A stretch of DNA of 64,000 bases from Crotophaga sulcirostris (Eukaryota; Chordata; Aves; Cuculiformes; Crotophagidae): contig VYZB01000735.1 in NCBI GenBank assembly GCA_013397455.1, forward strand, positions 217,528 through 281,527, written 5' to 3'. This document shows, piece by piece, positions 23,801-38,800 of this stretch. The first letter of the stretch is position 1. Each line of letters starts with the position of its first letter. The translations under genes and the position numbers were made by a program. The notes beneath the pieces were generated by a model, which saw nothing but the letters and a program-made list of their open reading frames with translations, had not been told where the DNA came from and ran no database searches.

Positions 23801-26800
23801 AGTATTATGCAAAGTTCTCCTGCTAATCAGTCCTCCAGGAATGTCGTGCTGGTTGTGTCAATGTGCCCCTGTTCCCACGTTGCGTCGCTCGCAGGGGAGT
23901 GGGGATCTGATTCACCCGCTCCTTCAATCGATGCCTTGTTTGAAGTCTTGAGGGGTGGAGAGGAAGGGGAGGAAAACTGCTGAGCTTTCCACATTGGAGA
24001 CAGTTAAGGATGTGGGACAGCGACAGAAACTGTTTTTCTTTGTAGCCTCAAAAGCATAAAATCTCCTTTCCCAGGAGGCAGGAGGATACGGTCTAGGCTG
24101 CATTTTGCTGTGCTGTTTGTGTCACTGGACAGCTGGAAATGGGCTGCCATGAGGTTGGGCTGGGAGAGGGTCAGAGCTGCGTGGTGTTGAGGAGGTGGTA
24201 GGTGCAAAACACTCGCCGTCTCTGTCTAACAACAGACCTTCACCTCTTAATTTTTACAACACAGAAATAACGTGGCTTGAGGACGTTTCTGCTGCTTTGT
24301 GTCTGATTGTCCTCTGTCTGACTCCAGTTGTGCTCTGCCAGAAGTGAAATCCTGAGGAGTTCTCCTGCGGCTTGATTTTTTTTCTTCCCTTGGCTGCTTT
24401 TATTAAGCCAGAAATCGAATGCTGGTGCGTCTTTGTAATTCATTGAAAAAAGCCTGAAGCTTGATTTTGAAATGACTTCGTTTTTCAGAAATACTGATGA
24501 CAGGCAAGGTACAGAATGTTAGACATGAGGAAGTAGAAAGAATGTCTGGAATACTGCACTGGAGAGGAACCTGCCCTTTTTCTCCTTTAAAAAAATCCCT
24601 GGTACCCAGCTGTGGGCAGACGATGTTCTTGATGTGACACTGCAAATATCTCAAAGGCAGAGGATCAGGGAGTGCCAGCAGTGTGGTCCTGCCCTGCCCA
24701 GGGATCCTCCTGCCCCATGCCAGCGATGGACACCAGGATGTGGAGCCTGAGGTTTTATATCTTCTTCAAAGGGCAGCTGAACTCTCTCCCAAATCAAGTT
24801 GATTTGCTATCTGTAAGCTTCTGTCAGAGCAATCTGGAGCTGAATCTTCAAGCCCTGCTGTCTCTTTGCCTGATTGTGACTGCGAAAGGGGAGCTCAGCA
24901 CCTCCCAGAACTGGATTTATCTGCAAATCCCCACTTCAAATTCACTGATTATTTTTGCAGCTTACAATCTTCATGTTTTCTTCTATCCAAATTAGATGCA
25001 AAAACTTCACTGATTGAGCAAAGTGCATAGTTGTATAAATTCTACAGGGAAATCTGAAAAATACAGTTCATTTTCTATTTGCCACAGTGATCAGCCTTCC
25101 TCTTTTCTTCTACATCAACAACACAAAGTTGAAGTATCAGTGTAGGAAGCAGGAAGTGCTGAGAGTCTCCAAAGGGACTTAATTCTTGTGAAATTTTTCT
25201 TCTGATGTTGTCAACCAAAGGGACATAAAACCCAAGCTCCTGGCAGTTCATTAAAGCCCCAGATCAGCTGATTTTGTCTGTCGTGTTGGCACACGCTGCT
25301 GCTGGAGAGCCCACAGTAGGGGCTTTGGTAGCTCCTGGGAGGTTCCCCACCCTCAGGACTGCTGCAGTGTGTGGATATGGTTGTGTATTTCATAGAGCCA
25401 TGGAATGGTTTGGGTTGGAAGGGACCTCAAAGCCCATCCAGTCCCACCCCAGACACCTCCCACCGGATCAGGGGGCTCCAAGCCCCATCCAACCTGGCCT
25501 TCAACGTCTCCAGGGATGGGGCAGCCACCACTTCTCTGGGCATCCTGTGCCAGGGCCTCCCCACCCTCACAGCAAAACATTTCTTCCCAAGATCTCATCT
25601 CAATCTCCCCTCTTGCAGCTTCAAAACCATTCCCCTTGTTCTATTCCTGCACTCCCTGATCAGGAGCCCCTCCCCAGCTTTCCTGGAGCCCCTTTCAGTA
25701 CTGGAGGCTGCTGTAAGGTCTCCCTGGAGCCTTCTTTTCTCCAGGCTGAACTCTCAGCCTGTCCTTGTATGGGATGTGCTCCAGCCCTTGGATCATCTTG
25801 GTGGCCTCCTCTGGACTCATTCTATGTATATTTATATATATTTTACTTCTTGGTTCTTTACATCTCACACAGAGGCTGATATTGTGCCCAGCACAGGACA
25901 ACCAGGATCCAGGCACTGCTGTTGCCAAAATACTGTTTTTCACCATAAGGATTTGCACTCTGACTTGGCTGTGCCACACCAGGGCTGGGAGAAAGTGGAT
26001 CGAGTTGGGGAAAGCTGCAGATAAGAACTGGAACATTTCATTATTAAATGAGAATCCTTTCTTTGTGTTCATTTTTTTAGCTGTTTTTTTAAAACATCTC
26101 ATGATTCTAAAGCATGGCCTGTGCTATTTGAAGAGTTATGTGCTATTTGTGTATTTTTGAGTGTAAACATGTCCTAATTATACTGTGGAAAGCTACTGTA
26201 TAGCAGGGTATTTTATGCGCTGCAGCACGGTGAGGATAAATAATGCTATTCTGAACTGCAAAACAAGAGATGAAAGAACTGTAAAAAATGAGCTGTGAAA
26301 AATCAGAAACAAGTGGGATAAACGACTCTGTGGCTGTAGAATGTTTCACCAAAAGAGCAAATCTGAACTTAAATAATATCTTTATTTGTTTTGTCCTGTG
26401 TCCCCCTGCAGCCTTGTGTATCATCCAGCGTGGAGGCAGACACACTGTTTGACAAGTAAAGTGGGGTGAGAGAGGTTAAGTGAGAGAATAAGCACAGTAG
26501 CAGCTTTTTAGTTTGTTAAAACAGATTGCTCATTCAGCTGCCTGTGACGCGCATTTCCATTTCACCCTGTCTGGAGAGGAGCTGCCTGACAGCCTCTCGG
26601 GTGGGTAAGAGGTGCCAAACATTCAGCTGGTTCTGCAGTGAAACAATAGGAATTGTGCTGCAGCTACACATGGAGAGAGCTTCAGGTTTGTCTGGATACA
26701 CAGAGCAGGAGGACCTGGTGCATCTTTTGCACCGTAAATGTCAGTGTCATTCTGTACCTCAGCACTATGGCAGAATCCAGTCACCTAAAGATGCGGTCAA

Positions 26801-29800
26801 AGAAATAAATTGCCTGCTCATGATCATGATTTTTTTCCACTTTCACAGAAAATGAAGGAGTACCTGGAAGGCAGGAACCTGATAACGAAGCTCCAAGCCA
26901 AACACGACCTCCTTCAGAAGACGCTGGGAGAAAGTGAGTCTGGGACCTGGTGGTCCAGGCTGTTGTCTCGTTGAATTAGCCAGCAGACTGGGTGTAATGC
27001 TCTTGGGTTATTGATGCAAAGTGCACAGGCTCATGTTTTATGAATTTACTTTTCTGATCTGCATGATGGAGAAGCCAAATGACCTACATGGCTTCTTGAT
27101 TAACAGTGAACAGAAAATGCTTAATGAATCGCTAATATGCGTCGCTTATTTGTTGAAATGAAGCGTATGCCCATTTGTTCACCCCCTCCTCTCCCCATAC
27201 CCACACGTTCTGCTTCTCACTTTAAGAATCTGTGTTGGAGTAAACCTTGTGATTTAGGGTTCACTGATCAGCTGAGAAGTATTTAGGGTTCACGCATCAG
27301 CTGAGAAGTATTGCCCCGTTAGGCTACTCAGAAGTTCATTTGCGTGATAGTTCAGCTGCTTCTCACCTCTGTGGATCCAATCCAGACCAAGCTGATGGGT
27401 GTGAGCAAGGGCTTTCATTAGGAGAATAACAAACACACTTCAGAGCATGTAAAATATGTTGCCTATCCAGAGGGCATTCGGCAAGGGGCAGCAGCCAGAA
27501 CTGAATGTGCATTTGCTGTCAGAACAAAGGAAGATTTCTTTCCCTTCATGGTATGGGCAAATCCTGTTGACCAAACAGGCTTAAACTATGCATCCAAGTT
27601 TCCATAGAAACCTGTCTGCCTCGTGTTTGCAGAGGAGAAGGTTTTAACAGTCTAAATGTCAGGTCAAAACATGGCTGGAGTCGTTCCTGGGTTTCTGTGC
27701 TGGAGCAGGGCTCATGGTTTGATACTGAACTGGACTCCCTGCAGTTTATGGTGTGCAAATCTTCTGAATGCAAGCTTAAACAGCATGTGGTCTTTGAAGT
27801 GCTTTGCTTTCCGTTTAAAAATGCACTATAAAAATGAAATCCTTATTGCTACAGTAATTAAGAGTCCCACGTTTATCAGCCCCAAACTGCTAAAAGGTAA
27901 GGAAAGGACATTGTCATCGTTTTTAGCTTTATTGTCCAAAGTTGCTCATCTCTTCTGCTGTCCTGTAGAAAGGGTGGGTGAAGCTAAAGATCTGTGTCCT
28001 CAGGGTGTTTTTCTTCTGCCTCTAAAGATCTCAGAATGGCACCCGTGCTGCCCCTGTGACTAATCCCATTCCTGGATCATAGCTGACCTCTGCATACCGA
28101 GACCAATTTCCTCTTAACCTGCCTGCCCCTTGAACCCATCTCAAGCTGTGGTGGGGGGAAAAGAAGAGGAAATTAAATGTGATTTCTGTATTGCTATGCA
28201 GATTTAAAGGCTGCTTCTGTTTTCATCTGGTTGCTTTGCAAACCAGAGCTTTCTTAGTCACTCTGAAGGGACCCAGTGTGTGTCAGGGTGAGCTCCAGCG
28301 GCTTCTGAAAAAAACCACTTTTATCTGTGGGATGAAAAGGAGCTGAGAAAGGGAGGTACAACTCGTCTCCAAAACCACATTATGAGGTTAATGGCACAAA
28401 CCAGGGACTGTGCCCACACTTATCCATAAAATGTCACTTAATTGGGAAATGAGCAAATAAAATCCCTTTCACAAGTCTCTGGAGCATGGTTAGGAGCTTT
28501 ACTGAAAAATGTGCATGCAGCTGCGTGTCTTCAGTCCCTGGAAATTCATGGATGTGCTACCATTTTTATTCTTCTTTGCCCCATCCACAGGTGACATTTA
28601 TTAGTCCTCTTGCAAATTACCTTAATCTAAAGATGACACGTTTCCAGTAATAAAAATAGCAGCAAGTCTTCCTATCTACAAGTAATTATGTCCCTGCCTA
28701 CTGTACACATTTGTCACCCTAATGCCGAAGCCCCTTGATGTTGCCACAGCCATGTAATTTATATATATGAATATTCTATGATGGAAATGGGACAGATGGC
28801 TGGAAATCCTGCTTTGGAATAACATTTTCATGTAAATTATGCACTGTTTTGGCTTTACGTGGGGAGAGGAAAGTGGCTATAGAGATGTGTTCAACTAATT
28901 GTCAGCCGTCAGCAATTAGACATTTCCCACTTTCATTCTTCCAGCTCCCCAGGAGCAGGAAGACAACTGTAGGGAAGGTGGATTTTCAGCTGCTGTAAAT
29001 CAATGTGGTTTCACTGATGATGATCTCCACTAGTGAAAGGTCTTGCCTGTGCAATTCCCAAAGGCTCGTACTGGTTTTTTTGTCTCTTTTACTCCTTGTT
29101 GTGCTGTTTGAGAACGATGCCAGCGCTAAGCAGTAGCCGTTAGCTTGGCCGCTTCCTTGCAAACTCAGTGCAAGTTAATGGAACGTTTTTATAAATATGT
29201 TTGTGGAAAATATCATTAAACGTCTGTCTCCCAAAATAGCTCAATGCCAGCACGTTTGGTCTGTGGGCTAACAAATCCGTGAATGTTTTCAATCTTACGA
29301 AGTGGCTTTAGAAAGCAGAATCTCTCACCCTGCCATTCCTCTGGGAAGGGGAGGGAGGGAGAGGTTGACAAGCCCAGTTTTTTTGGCAGCAGAAGTTGAC
29401 AATTAGAATGCACAGGGAACTCATTTTCAAAAACAATACTTTCCAAAGAAAGAGTCCTCGGGCAACCCAAGCTGTTTCCTGCCTTTTCTGCTCGGCTGTG
29501 GCAGAGCTGTGCCAGCAGGGATGGGCTTTGCTGCTCTCCCCAGCAGCGCTCCCGGGGAGGCAGCCACTGCCCAGCTCCCCAGAGCTGCCCTGTCCAATGT
29601 TTTTAATCCTCTCTCTCCTATGATTTTTTTTTTTTTTGTCTCCATCTCCTTCCAAAACTGGCTTTACAAAGCCATTGGAAGTATTTCCTCATCCTACTCT
29701 CCTAATGCTGTATTTCTTTGTCTTCTTAACAGGTCAGCGGACGGACTGCTCCCTTGCCAGGTAGGTGTGGCTCAGGGGATCTTTTTTTAAGAAAAACCTG

Positions 29801-32800
29801 ATGCAAAGTTGCTCACTGCAGTTCTGAAAGAGGGGAGATTGAGATGAGCTCTGTGGAAGAAATGTTTTCCTGTGAGGGTGGGAAGGCCCTGGCCCAGGTT
29901 GCCCAGAGCAGTGGTGGCTGCCCCATCCCTGGAGGTGTTGAAGGCCAGGTTGGATGGGGCTTGGAGCCCCCTGATGCAGTGGGAGGTGTCCCTGCCCATG
30001 GCAGGGGGGTGGAACTGGATGGGCTTTGAGATCCCTTCCAACCCAAACCATTCTATAAATCATTCCACATTTCTATGATGCTAGATCAGTTACCAGCCCA
30101 GGGTATTCATTTGTTAGAAAAAGATATTTATTTAGCTAATATATAAGCAAATTCCTGCTGGTTAAGATGGTTTTTAAATGCCATTGCTATTTCCTACACC
30201 AGTGCAGGGTGGTGGCACAGCTCATACATGTGTTTAGTAACCTCTGATCAGCTGAGTAGTGAATATTCCTTGTGATGCACTGTCTGATTAAACACCTCTC
30301 CTTGCCTGTTGCTGCACTGTGCAGCTGCTGCAGTTGTGGCTGTACATGGGCTGGCAGTGCTGCCTGTCCTAACAGGTTGGGAAACTGGTTGGGATTAAAA
30401 ATAAGCAAGGAGAGGGAGGAAAAGGTAGGTACGTGGAGGTCTTCTGTTCGTTCTTACCCCGGTGCATTTAATCCAGATCAGGAAGGGGATGTGGATCACT
30501 GCGTGATTTGGTTAGAGAATTGTTTTTGAAACTAAGGTTTTTATAAACCTGCTTGTGTTTCTGTAAGGGAGATGGCCTGGGGGCTCTGCAGGGTTTGTCC
30601 ACAGGGTTGGTGCACAGGGCTGAGTAATGTAAATCAGGAAACTCTTTATCCCATTGGTGCACTCTGCTCTACCCTGGAACTGGATGGAGGCAGAAGAGAG
30701 GTCATGGAGAATAAACATCTCATTTACAATTGGGACCAATCACAGAACCATAACTAAGCTTCTCCTGGTGGGGTTTGTAGAAAACATAACAAACCTCCAT
30801 CTCCAAATTGATGGATTCAAGGAGCACTGGGCACGTGGAGCTGGAGTAGGGGCTGTGCATCATCCTGCGTCGTTAACAAAAGGAAGGTGATTACTACTGA
30901 TCTGGAGTCATTACTACTTTTCACATTCCTTACAGCAAAGCAAAGCTGACAGGTCCTAATTAGAGCCTGACATCTGTAATAATAAAATATTATTCATCAT
31001 GAAACAATTTTAAATATCAAAGAATCATTACTGCTAGTAGTTTAAAATAGACCTTATTGTCTGTGACAGCCCGTGGAATCTGATTTCGTCTTTTTTTCAT
31101 TCAGTGGTTTTGATTTTTATAAAAGGAATTTCCCCTGAATTAACACATTGTACAGTCTTTTTAGAAATCATGCTACTAATCACCTTATTTATAATTCAGC
31201 AGCCATCTGCCCTAGCAGGGAATTGGCTTGAGTGATGCGTTAGGGCTTCTCTACTATTACTTCATGTTCCATTTTTACGAGATACTATAGGAATTTTAAA
31301 CCCTAGTAATAAATTTTGAGAGGAAAAATTTTTAGCAAGACTTTTTCCTGTTTTTCTACAATTAATGCCTACCAACATGAATAAATAGGACTATCAGGGT
31401 GTATACTGAAAAAGCTTAGCCTGGTTTGTGTGTGCTGGGGTTTGAGGGGGTGTTGTGTTATTTATTTATTTGAAATCTTATCAAAAATGCTGATAAAGAC
31501 TCCACGCTGGCAGCTGGGAACAGGAGGCACCATTGTGCTCCTGCCTCTCCCTGCTGTAGAATAGCTCTGTGCAATTTATAACAAACTTCATCTTCAACAG
31601 GAGCCCAATATTACAGATTTCCATATGGTTGGAATTAAAATGTCAAGGGTAATCTTTTGTCAAAGCAGTGGGTTCCCTGGTGCCTATGTCAAGTTTTTAG
31701 TGATTTAAAGTAATTTAAAATCTTTGTGCAGTTCCCTAAATTGAGTCTTTATGATGGGCTTGTGTGTCTGGCTCCTTCCCTTCTCCAAAATACGGGTGCT
31801 TTGGAATATCAGAGGAATGAACTGATGATAGTAGAGGATTATCTTGACTTTTCTGTTCTGTTTTTTCCCTCCTGCACCAATGGGTGGTTCTGATCCCATC
31901 AGCGGCAGGCGCAGCTCCACCGTAAGGAAGCAGGTAATGACCATTTCCTTAATTTCCTTAAGTAATGGAACAGGGATGGAGGGGTGTGTAGAGGAGGAGA
32001 GGTGGAAAACAGGCAGGTGTGTGTGTCCTTCCCTCCTGCTCCTACATGGACATTTTCACTCGTGTTCAAGCAGAACTGATGTCTGCTGTCCAGTAACAGG
32101 AATCAGTAAAACCCAGATCCGTCTGCTTGGACAAAAGGCAGAAATAATTTTTCTGTGTTTTGGCAGACCTGGAACCAAAAATGCCAAACAGCCTTGAGCT
32201 GTCTGGACGCAGCCATGGCTTACGACTTTCACGTTGTTTCTTTGTCTCCTTTCTCTTCATTTTCTTTGATATCCCACGGCAGTGCTATTAAACCAGTGAC
32301 TGCTTGCTTCGTGTGCCCTCGTGTAATAAAGAAAACAGTGATGCTTTGTTTCCCTGGCTGTGGTGGATAATCTGTTACTTTTAGTACCTGATGAGCTAAA
32401 ATGTGTTTCTGTGAGATAGGGGGAATAAAACCCAAAATATTTCTTGTTTATACTGTAAAGACAAAATTTGACTTGGAATTTCATTTCATACAGCCTGTCT
32501 TGGGGGGCTGCTTTGCAATTTCTACTACTGTAGAAGAGGCTGTACCTAAACCGAAGCTTGGAAGTTTTAATCACGTGGTGATTTTAGTCACTGGCATCTG
32601 GCCTTCAGCGAGCTGCAGCGCTTCTGTTGTTTGGTTGCTGTTCCCCAAAATGGGAAGAATTAACTGCAGAGATTGCAGCAATTCAGTTGGCTGAGAAATG
32701 ATCTGTGATGCTGTGAAGCAGAAACTGGGGAAGTGTAAAGTCTTGATTCTATACTGGAAGTCTTAAGGTGGAAATTGGCAGTCTAGAAGGTTTTACTGTG

Positions 32801-35800
32801 TCTGGATTGAAGATGGTGTTTTTCATGAGCAGGTACCTGTAGGGTTCACCTTGGATTGTGACCATAGGATGCTGATGTGCTGTTTGAATTGCTTGTGACA
32901 AAACAGCAAAGGTTTGATTCAATCCTGGAATGGCTCAAATTTGAAATGTTTGCTGATCAGTCCAGAAACTAAACACATCTGGAACTGCATGGAAAGAGGA
33001 TGTGGCAGATGAGAGCACAGATTTATTTTCCATTTTCCTGTCTTCCTTTTACCGTCACTGCACTCTGATTGCTCTTCTTGTTCTTCTTGTTCTCATTGTC
33101 TTTGTGCAGGACTCCTCACAAGCCATTCCCCTGGTTGTGGAGAGCTGCATACGGTTCATTAGCAGGCACGGTGAGTTTATGAACAAAAGGGATCCTTTGA
33201 CAATTCCATAAAATGAGCAGGGTGTAGAAGCCTGAAAAACATTTAGGGTATCTTGGGACACGATGCTTGTGCAGAAGAATCCTAGAGACTGCAATGTAAA
33301 GAAACCACCCCTGGCTGTATTGTTGGTATTGTGTGTGCAATCACTTTTGCAAATGGTTGTTGCAAATAACTGACCTTGCAAATGTTGTTCTTCCAATATC
33401 CTTTCATTCCTTGCAAAATAAATTTGCCATCCTTATGTACCACTCATACCTCACCTCCACTCGCATTGCTTTGAATCCTGGGATGTGGCCTTCACCAAAA
33501 TAATCAAGCTTTTCCTAGAGGAAGTGCAATACTTGAAGTATTTGAATGTGCGAGGTCAAGTGGTGAATTCATTGCTTGCTTCTTGCTGCAATGAGATGAT
33601 TTATACCTGTTTCAAAGGTTAACTTTGCAGCCTTGAATACTGTAAAAGATTTTATATGTTTATTGTAATTTGTTTTCATTTTTAATCGGTATCATTTGTT
33701 AGTAGCATGTGAAGCAGCTGGTAATTAACATATGTAGAAAGAGGTTGAATTTATCTTCATTAACTGAGACACAGAGCCATGTAGTAGGTCCCGTTTCATT
33801 TTCCTTGTCTAATTACCAGTTTAGAAACTATAATCTACAGTCCCATTCTCATCACTTGGAGGAATCGAGCGCTATAATCCTTCATTAAGGCTGTGCTTGG
33901 ACATATACTGGGAAAATCATTGAAACCACATTGCAATGCAAACCAAATGTGACCATCGGGAGGTTTTTTTTTTTCATAGAATCATGGGGTGGTTTGAGTT
34001 GAAAGGGACCTTAAAGCTCACCCAGTCCCACCCCTACCATAGGCAGGGACACCTCCCACTGGGTCAGGGTGCTCAAAGCCCTGTTCAACCTGAGATTTTT
34101 TTAGACTCCTATTCCTGGATTAGCTTAGATCCCCAGCAGAAAGATTTTCCAGCAGACTCAGTTGATTCCTGCTCTGAAAGTCAGATCATGGCCTCACAGG
34201 TACAGTTTGTAATTAAGAGGAATGTGCTTTTATACAACAAATCCACTTTAGGCAGAAGAAATGACAGAATTGCTTGCCTGACGCACTTGCATTGCGGGAA
34301 TGAATTTTGTTGGAGGTTGCCTGCCTGACATTTCTAAATGTGTTGCTGCGGAGGTGTGGGATGAATGTCATTTTCATTCTTGCTTCTCTGCGCTTGGGAT
34401 TGTTTCTTTCCACTGTTCCTGGCTGTGTGTCACAGCTCCCAGCTACAGCCACGTACCGCAATGGTTTCACTGCGCTGTGACAACCACAGCCGCAGAAATG
34501 GAGGAGAAGAGGCCACAGGTGCATTCAAGAGAGCTTATTAGGTTATAACCAGAATTCTAAATCAAGCATTCCCTGTTTTAGAAAATCTACAGTTAAAAGG
34601 CTGTGAATGAATGAATCTGAGATGATTTCTCTCTGTGAAACTTATACTTTGTTCATGAGTTGATTCATAACGGTCGTTGCTCACCTTACACGTACCAACA
34701 AAATCCTTACGATGGGCTGTTCTATGCTGGAGCATCTCTTCTAATTGGTAATTGGTTTTAATAGCATTGCTAATACTCACTTTTTAGCAGGGATGGCTTC
34801 AAGACTCTCCTAACCCCGACATAGCAGGTCGTGCCGGGGTAATTAAATGCTTCCCTTTCAATGGGCTGATTTGCTCTGGGCTTTTGCGGTATCGCTCTTG
34901 CAAAATAAACTGCTTCATTGTGCAGTTGGCCATACTTCACTTCTGGCTGATATACTGTTAGTTTATGACTTTCTCTGGGTTATAAAATCCTTTGGGGATC
35001 CTTCAGGGTAAAAGATAACAGACATGGCTGTTATAACCCAGTTATTCTGTCAGTTTACAAAGAAGGGTTCATATTTTTGAATCTGTGGTACTGAGTTTTG
35101 GTTTTGCATATTTCATATGTCTATAAGAGAAAAACAGCTTTTAAAACAGCCTACTTCTGCTGGTGTTGTGTATGTTTCCTTTATCTTATATGCTCTAGTT
35201 GATGAAAGTGCCAGCTTATCTTATCTTACTCTTATCAGCATCTTTTATTGTCTTACAGGTTTGCAGCATGAAGGAATATTCAGAGTGTCTGGGTCGCAGG
35301 TTGAAGTGAATGACATAAAAAATGCATTTGAGAGAGGTAGGGAAGATCTATTTCAGCATCTTGGAAATTATTGCCAAATGTATGAATTTGTTTAAATATT
35401 CCAAAAGGGCCTGTGTTGAATGCAACTTCTATTCATTTCTGTTTCCCAAGTGAGTCAGGCTCAGACACTTCCCTAGTGCCCATTAACCTTGACTACTCAG
35501 TTGTTTGGCATTATGTGTTCTATCTTGTAGAGCATCTGTATAATAAATATTCTGAATTCAATCTTCCATCATGTCCGGTAGCTTATTGATTATTTGTGAC
35601 ACTAAAGGATACAGAGGATTTCATTATTGGGTGTAAATGCATTTTCCTACATTCTCCTCCCAGCTCTTTGCGAATAGGATGAAATTTCACATTTTTTGTG
35701 TTCTTGAGGCACAACTTGTTACGTTTATTCTAAGTATCAGCAAGTGAGAGAGTAAATTTCAAGACACTTAACTTGATGTAGCTTTTAATAGATTTCATTT

Positions 35801-38800
35801 TCTGTGTGAAGAACCATTCCATACAAAGGCAAAGAACGGCTGGGAGCCTCCTGACTCATCAGCTTCTGGCTGGGCTGTTCCTCCCTAGCAGAGCAGGTTC
35901 AGAAGAGCCTTCTCTTTAGGCAGTCTTAGAATCACAGAATCCTTAAGGTTGGAAAAGACCTCTAAGATCATCGAGTCCAACAATCTCCCCATTCCTGCTT
36001 GGGTCACTGAAAACAACAGGGCTTGTGAATTCCCTGAATGTGTCACTCTCCAAGAATACAGTGAGTGTGTTTCTGTGCTTGCTGTTGGAAGAGAGGAGCA
36101 CCTATTAATTAGGCATAGCAAGTTTAGTTTGCTTTTAGGCAGAGAGCAGTTTAGTGGACCAGGTGTGTGAAACCTGACTTCTATTTCCACCTGTCTTCAT
36201 CGCCATCTACCTGAGAGTTAACTCAAGAACAGTGCGTACCATAGGCTGCAGGTAAAGGCTTAATATCAGACTCAAAGACTCCTTTATTTTAAATCAAGGA
36301 AATACCAGTCATCTTGGGGAAATTGCCAGTCGTTCAGAAATAAAAAGGGTTTTTTTCCCCCTCCTCTTCCTCTCACTTGTCTCCATAAAGTGTACAATAT
36401 ACAGACCTGACAATGTTAACAATAATGTCTCTGCAGTTTATTACTTCATCCAGAACCCTTGGTGGCAGTTAATATCAAGGATAATGCTCCAGTTTGTAGT
36501 GGCCCATTTATTATCCTGTGTGTTATTAAGATAATACGCAAGCTTTGGCAATTTCAGTCACATAATGGATATATATAGCTTCAATTTGAGGATTGCCCCA
36601 TCATTAAATCTAATTATATCTGAAAGGAAGTTTTCCCTAGGGGACAACTCCTTAAGTGGGCATCTTTTTTTTTTTTGTAACCCAGACAAGCTGTGGCGTA
36701 TCCGCAGTGACAAATTATCTGTCCCAGAAATGCCCCCACCCCCCCCGTGCAGTTCAACATCAGATGTCTGCGTCCTGCTGAGCCGAGCACGCGGTGGCGT
36801 CCTGCGTGTCCACTGAATCCCTCTTAGCTTGAGTTGAGTTTGCAGAAAGAGCTGCTCCTGGACTCATGTAATGTGCACCTCCGTAGTGGAGCTGTGAGCT
36901 TCACACCCTACCAAAATATCTGGAGCACAGAGCCTGGAAGTTGTGCTGCTGCTCTCGGAGCATCACCACCCTCCGTGGGCGAGAGCCAGGCGTCAGACTC
37001 TCATCTGCCTGATAGAAGGCTGTCCCAGGTCTCCTGGGATCGCTGTTGGGGCTTCCCATCCTGACTGGGATCCACAGGGGAGTGTTCTTTCCACCTCACA
37101 CTGCTTGGAGTGCAGTTGGAGTAGGTGGGATTAACTTTGTACTGCAAAAATCCTTGTCTCCAGCTGAGGTGCATCTTATCTGATTCTGTTCTCCAGTATT
37201 CTGATCTTTCTTGCCTGTTTTTCTTTGCTTGTCATGAAGGGGAAGATCCACTGGCTGGGGACCAGAATGACCACGACATGGATTCAATAGCAGGAGTTTT
37301 GAAGCTCTATTTTCGAGGGCTGGAGCACCCTCTCTTCCCCAAGGATATCTTTCATGATCTGATGGCCTGTGTCAGTAAGTATGTGAAGATCTGAAAAGAA
37401 ATAGAAATTAATTCTCCAATCTCATCTTCCACTTGCCTCTTCTCCCCTTTCTCCTGGCTCCAAAATAATCTTTGTATGGTTGCTTTGTTTGGGTTTATGT
37501 TGCACTGTTATCCTGGGCATTTACCTGGTTACAACCATGCTTATTCTGGTAGGAATTTTCTTATGAATGAGCAAGGAGATAGAAATGAATAGATTTTAAG
37601 GGCGGTGCCATGGATTTTTCCGAGACCGTGCTTTGTGACAAGATTCTTTTAAAACAGAATAAACCTAAAACCTCTGCTTATGAAATATAATCTTCAAAAA
37701 CTCCTATCAGATGGTGTCAGAAACGCCCTTGCAGGAGCAGAGGTTTCTTGCCCTGCCTGCTTTCCTGAATGCTGATGGATACAGGCTGCTGGGGTGCCTG
37801 CTGCCACGCTTCCACGTGCTCTCTTTAGCTGGCAAGGTAGCAGTCGTACACCTTTTAGCTCCATAACCACAAGGACCATCTGTTGACTCCTGTTAAAGAA
37901 TATCCATCGCGAGGGCAGTCAGTCCCACTGTTAACATTCCTGATGGTTTCTAAAGGTGGTTCTGGTGGCCAGAGGGTTATTTGTGTTTTTTGGACATGAA
38001 CAACCTTGTTTTAGCTGGCCTGATTATTGCCACATCATTGAGATGAATGATTCTATTGTCCAAGTAGTGAAATAATGGCCTTTGCGGTGGCTGCCTTTGA
38101 AGTAAAGCAGAAGATAACTGCTTCTAAAATGACTCGTGGTTTTCTTCTCCTAATAAATGCTTTTACAGAGTTGAATTCACATTATATGAAAAGAAAATCT
38201 CCTTCCAAATAAGTTCTCCTTTCTGAGATGATTTATACTGCCCACTTATTTCTCAGTAGGCTGCTGCACACAGAGCTTTTTGCCTCACCCTTTAACTATG
38301 TTAATTTTCCTTTTGAGTGTTATACAATTTCTTTTTTAAACACCCACCTTTCTAAGCTAAACTTGAATGAGCTTTTGTGCCAGAACTATTGAAGCAGATG
38401 ACATCCAGTGCTCCCACGCTAGGAAGGAACTTGCAGTGGAGCTTCACGTGTTCAGGACCCTTCATCGTCAGAGGCTTCACCAGCAGGTTCTGCAGCCTTT
38501 GGATTCCCATACTGGGGGAGCTCCAGAGGATCCAGGCCCTTCCTTACTCCTGCTGCTTCTCTGCTGGTTGCCCTCCTTAATAGTTTGCACAGGAACCATC
38601 ATAGCGTGCTGGTTGTGTTTGGACTCAAGTTGTGGGTATGGTGATAACGATGACTCTCTGGTGCTCTTTTGTCATTTCAGCAATGGATAATCTACAAGAG
38701 AGAGCGCTCCACATCCGGAAGGTGCTGCTGAACTTGCCCAAGACCACTCTGATTGTAATGAGATACCTCTTTGCCTTCCTCAATCAGTGAGTATCCCTGA

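Noticed and set aside
25274..26024. Overlapping + strand open frames of 201 and 217 codons
   Set aside because: They run through an antisense CR1 tail (25391-25820); similar peptides appear at every other CR1 copy in this window.
34813..34839. Inverted repeat ACCCCG...CGGGGT in intron 13
   Set aside because: Only 6 bp of stem with a long loop; within chance expectation.
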